64,000 nucleotides of DNA from an uncultured Eubacteriales bacterium (GTDB lineage: Bacteria > Bacillota > Clostridia > Peptostreptococcales > Anaerovoracaceae): contig CADBKM010000006.1 in the NCBI GenBank assembly GCA_902795265.1, positions 1 through 64,000 of the forward strand. The letters are read 5' to 3'. Positions 61,495 to 64,000 of this stretch are shown here, one piece after another. Under the pieces are notes generated by a model that did no database searches, was not told the origin of the DNA, and saw nothing but the letters and a program-made list of their open reading frames with translations. Within the stretch, counting starts at the first letter, position 1. Each line of letters starts with the position of its first letter. The position numbers were made by a program, and so were the translations under genes.

Positions 61495-63819
61495 TTACTT
61501 TATTACTATCGGTATAATTTCCTCAAAATCGGATACCGGTATGAATTTGATCTCTTTGCGTACCGATGCCGGTATCTCTTCGAGATCAGGCTCATTTTCT
61601 TTAGGTATTATTATGCGGCGTATGCCCTGTCTGTATGCAGCCAGCGACTTCTCTTTGAGCCCGCCGATCCTGAGTACCTTTCCTCTCAGTGTGATTTCTC
61701 CTGTCATCGCAACGGTCTTGTCTGCCTTGCGGTCTGTAAGGAGTGAGAACAGCGCGCTGCACATTGTGATTCCGGCAGAAGGCCCGTCTTTCGGAGTAGC
61801 TCCTTCAGGAATATGGATCTGTATATCATAGTCCTTGAATACATCTCTTCCGATCTTGTATTTGCCGGAGATCGATTTTATATATCCGAGAGCCGTGGTA
61901 GCAGATTCTCTCATTACATCTCCCATCTGGCCTGTAAGTATGAGCTTTCCGCTTCCAGGCATCTTGACGGTCTCGATGGTGAGTGTGACTCCGCCTACGG
62001 AAGTCCATGCCATTCCGGTCGTAACTCCTACCTCAGGCTCAAGCGAGCCGATATCATCGATGAATACTCTCTTTCCGAGATATGACTTGAGATTCCTCGG
62101 AGTAACGATGTTTTTCTTCTGCTTTCCGCTGACTATGTTGCGGGCCGCCTTGCGGCAGGCGTTTCCGATCTCTCTTTCGAGATTTCTGACACCGGCCTCA
62201 CGCGTATAGTATTCGATAATATCCCTGACCGCTGCGCTCGAGATGCTGAACTGGGACTTTTTAAGCCCGTTCTCTTTCATCTTTTTAGGCACAAGGTAGC
62301 CTGTCGCGATGCGGACTTTTTCCTCTTCTGTATAGCTGGTAAGCTCTATGACTTCCATTCTGTCGAGGAGAGGTGCAGGGATCGTCGCTGTTGTATTGGC
62401 AGTTGTAATGAACATCACATCGGACAGATCGAACGGTATCTCGAGGTAATGATCCGTAAACGTGCTGTTCTGCTCAGGATCGAGCACCTCGAGAAGCGCC
62501 GATGCAGGGTCTCCCCTGAAGTCGCTTCCGATCTTATCCACTTCGTCGAAGAGGAAGAGCGGATTGTTGGTACCGCTTTCGATTATTCCGTTGATGACTC
62601 TGCCCGGGATAGCGCCGATATATGTACGTCTGTGGCCTCTGATCTCAGCCTCATCTCTTACTCCGCCGAGAGACATTCTTACGAACTCTCTGTTTGTAGC
62701 TCTGGCTATGGATTTAGCGATCGATGTCTTTCCTACTCCCGGAGGACCTACCAGACAGATGATAGGGCCTTTATTGTTCTTTGTAAGATGCTGCACCGCA
62801 AGGCATTCGAGGATCCTCTCCTTTACCTTTTCGAGTCCGTAATGATCCTCATTGAGAATCTTCTCGGCCTTGTTGATGTTGCGGTTTATCCTGTTGGCCT
62901 TATGCCACGGAAGGTCGAGTATGGTCTCGATATACGTGCGCGAAACGTTGGCGTCAGGGCTCATTGGGCTCATCTTAGAGAACTTGTCGATCTCTTTGCG
63001 GACCTTAGTGTCTGTCTTTTCGGCAAGCTTGAGTTCACTGAGCTTTTCCTTCCACTGACGGGCTTCATCATCTGTATCTTCATCCTCGCCGAGCTCTTCC
63101 TTGATCACCTGAAGCTGCTCTCTGAGGTAATATTCTCTCTGACCGCGGTTCATGTTCTTTACTACGCGGTTGTTGATCCTTTTTGCTATCGCAAGGATGT
63201 TATTTTCCTTGCCGATTATATCGACCAGGTGGCCGACTCTCAGCTTGACAGAGTCTATCTCAAGCAGAGTCTGCTTGATGTCGAACGCGACATCGAGCTC
63301 GTTCGCTATGAGACTGCAGAGAAGCGAAGGATCGTCTATGTCATCTATCAGAGTCCTTCCGGCTGATTCGCCCTGACCGGTCAGCTCAAGATACTTCATG
63401 TAGAGCTGTCTGAGCACTCTGACATTGGCCTGCATGCTGATATCGTCAGTATCGTTGTCATAATCCTCGACAGTCGTGTAATCGCACATGAGAAGATCGC
63501 CCGAAACGTAGATGTCGTCGATCCTTATTCTCTGTTCGACAACTACGAGTATGCGGACGTAATCCTCATTCTTCTTTACCACCTGTCTGACGCGCACGAT
63601 AACTCCTGTCAGGTAGCAGTCATCCATGACCGGATCGCTGACAGCCGGATCTCTCTGTGCAGACACTGCAATATATTTGTCGCCGTTCATCGCTAGATCA
63701 ACGGCGGCAAGTGATTTGTCTCTTCCGATATCAAATCCCACTATGGTTCCCGGAAAGAACGTCTGTCCTCTCAGGGGGATATACGGGACATTCTTAATGC
63801 TTTCCATTATGTTTGTCAC
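61495..63819 (-). CDS. lon: Lon protease, housekeeping copy
   Basis: 774 residues, canonical LonA: N-terminal domain starting SIKNVPYIPLRGQTFFPG, Walker A GPPGVGKT, and the protease Ser681 (PKDGPSAG) with Lys724 (GGLKEKSLAA). It lies between clpX and engB in the usual Firmicute order. A second, distinct lon is in the dnaJ operon. It degrades damaged and regulatory proteins in the cytosol. Confidence 0.96.
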   Translation of the reverse strand: MTNIMESIKNVPYIPLRGQTFFPGTIVGFDIGRDKSLAAVDLAMNGDKYIAVSAQRDPAVSDPVMDDCYLTGVIVRVRQVVKKNEDYVRILVVVEQRIRIDDIYVSGDLLMCDYTTVEDYDNDTDDISMQANVRVLRQLYMKYLELTGQGESAGRTLIDDIDDPSLLCSLIANELDVAFDIKQTLLEIDSVKLRVGHLVDIIGKENNILAIAKRINNRVVKNMNRGQREYYLREQLQVIKEELGEDEDTDDEARQWKEKLSELKLAEKTDTKVRKEIDKFSKMSPMSPDANVSRTYIETILDLPWHKANRINRNINKAEKILNEDHYGLEKVKERILECLAVQHLTKNNKGPIICLVGPPGVGKTSIAKSIARATNREFVRMSLGGVRDEAEIRGHRRTYIGAIPGRVINGIIESGTNNPLFLFDEVDKIGSDFRGDPASALLEVLDPEQNSTFTDHYLEIPFDLSDVMFITTANTTATIPAPLLDRMEVIELTSYTEEEKVRIATGYLVPKKMKENGLKKSQFSISSAAVRDIIEYYTREAGVRNLEREIGNACRKAARNIVSGKQKKNIVTPRNLKSYLGKRVFIDDIGSLEPEVGVTTGMAWTSVGGVTLTIETVKMPGSGKLILTGQMGDVMRESATTALGYIKSISGKYKIGRDVFKDYDIQIHIPEGATPKDGPSAGITMCSALFSLLTDRKADKTVAMTGEITLRGKVLRIGGLKEKSLAAYRQGIRRIIIPKENEPDLEEIPASVRKEIKFIPVSDFEEIIPIVIK

Positions 63820-63834
63820 GCTTTCTGTCTGAAT

Positions 63835-64000
63835 TTAAGCTGTTTCGCGGTCTTTCGACTCATCTTTGAGTTCAAGAACAGGCTCTGCTTCGCCTCTTAC
63901 AACATCAGCAGTGATGATGCATCTGGTTACTTCAGGTCTGGAAGGCAGCTCATACATGATGTCGGTCATTATGCTCTCAAAGATTCCCCTGAGGCCTCTG
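63835..64000 (-). CDS. clpX: ATP-dependent Clp protease ATPase subunit ClpX (C-terminal end only)
   Basis: The last 54 codons are visible, entering from the right edge: [20 protein letters not shown] then [20 protein letters not shown] and a stop at 63835. This is the C-terminal small domain of ClpX. It is followed by lon after 15 bp, the standard order. Confidence 0.93.
   Translation of the reverse strand, partial: RGLRGIFESIMTDIMYELPSRPEVTRCIITADVVRGEAEPVLELKDESKDRETA

Noticed and set aside
1..64000. Ribosomal RNA, tmRNA, SRP RNA, selenocysteine tRNA or replication origin
   Set aside because: None of the conserved sequences or gene contexts (selA/selB, dnaA) was seen in this window.

Overview
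The window comes from an anaerobic, amino-acid-fermenting Firmicute of the class Clostridia. The evidence is a complete glycine-reductase gene set with selenocysteine codons, an HrcA/CIRCE heat-shock operon, Firmicute-type gene orders (clpX-lon-engB; rplS-rbgA-rnhB; nudix-xerD), strong AGGAGG ribosome sites, and no outer-membrane genes. Genus cannot be fixed from sequence alone; relatives of Clostridiales Family XIII / Peptostreptococcales are an inference. Almost all genes lie on the minus strand. No rRNA, CRISPR array, insertion sequence or prophage was seen.

Region 1 (1-16.98 kb) is a Stickland-type reductase island in two operons. A riboswitch-controlled operon (grdX, grdE, grdB, then two DUF3841 genes) makes the glycine-specific selenoprotein B; its leader shows a glycine aptamer followed by an intrinsic terminator. 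A second operon, under a promoter flanked by two TetR-type palindromes, makes a second B component (GrdI/GrdH-like, probably for betaine or a related N-methyl compound), a BCCT transporter, the shared selenoprotein A (GrdA), thioredoxin reductase, an atypical thioredoxin, component C (GrdC, GrdD) and the NfnAB transhydrogenase. The second selenoprotein B carries a 37-nt deletion just after its SECIS hairpin, either a real lesion or an assembly error at a 42-nt repeat shared with grdB. A divergent TetR gene and a third DUF3841 gene lie between the two operons.

Region 2 (17-39.3 kb) is mostly housekeeping and metabolism: BspA-type LRR protein, metallo-hydrolase, tRNA-Glu, asparaginase, glycerol kinase, hemW, lepA, rpsT, xthA, a GH25 lysozyme, two PLP enzymes, the hrcA-grpE-dnaK-dnaJ-lon heat-shock operon, an esterase/ATP-grasp pair, a formate/nitrite channel and tRNA-Val.

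Region 3 (39.3-54.5 kb) is the accessory part: an XdhC-like protein with swapped domains, two large secreted surface proteins, and a tightly overlapping seven-gene operon that joins an aldehyde:ferredoxin-oxidoreductase-like enzyme, a FecCD/BtuCDF-type ABC importer, a membrane-anchored Ig-like surface protein, an ExbB-like proton channel and a DUF2149 protein. This is the best candidate for an undescribed system: an energised surface uptake or redox machine in a monoderm. A MATE exporter lies upstream.

Region 4 (54.5-64 kb) returns to conserved genes: an RNase HII-RNase HI fusion with an internal start signal, a five-copy palindrome array directly before it, rbgA, rplS with a structured leader, a XerD homologue lacking three catalytic residues, a NUDIX hydrolase, PHP phosphoesterase, hpt, engB, a second lon and the end of clpX.
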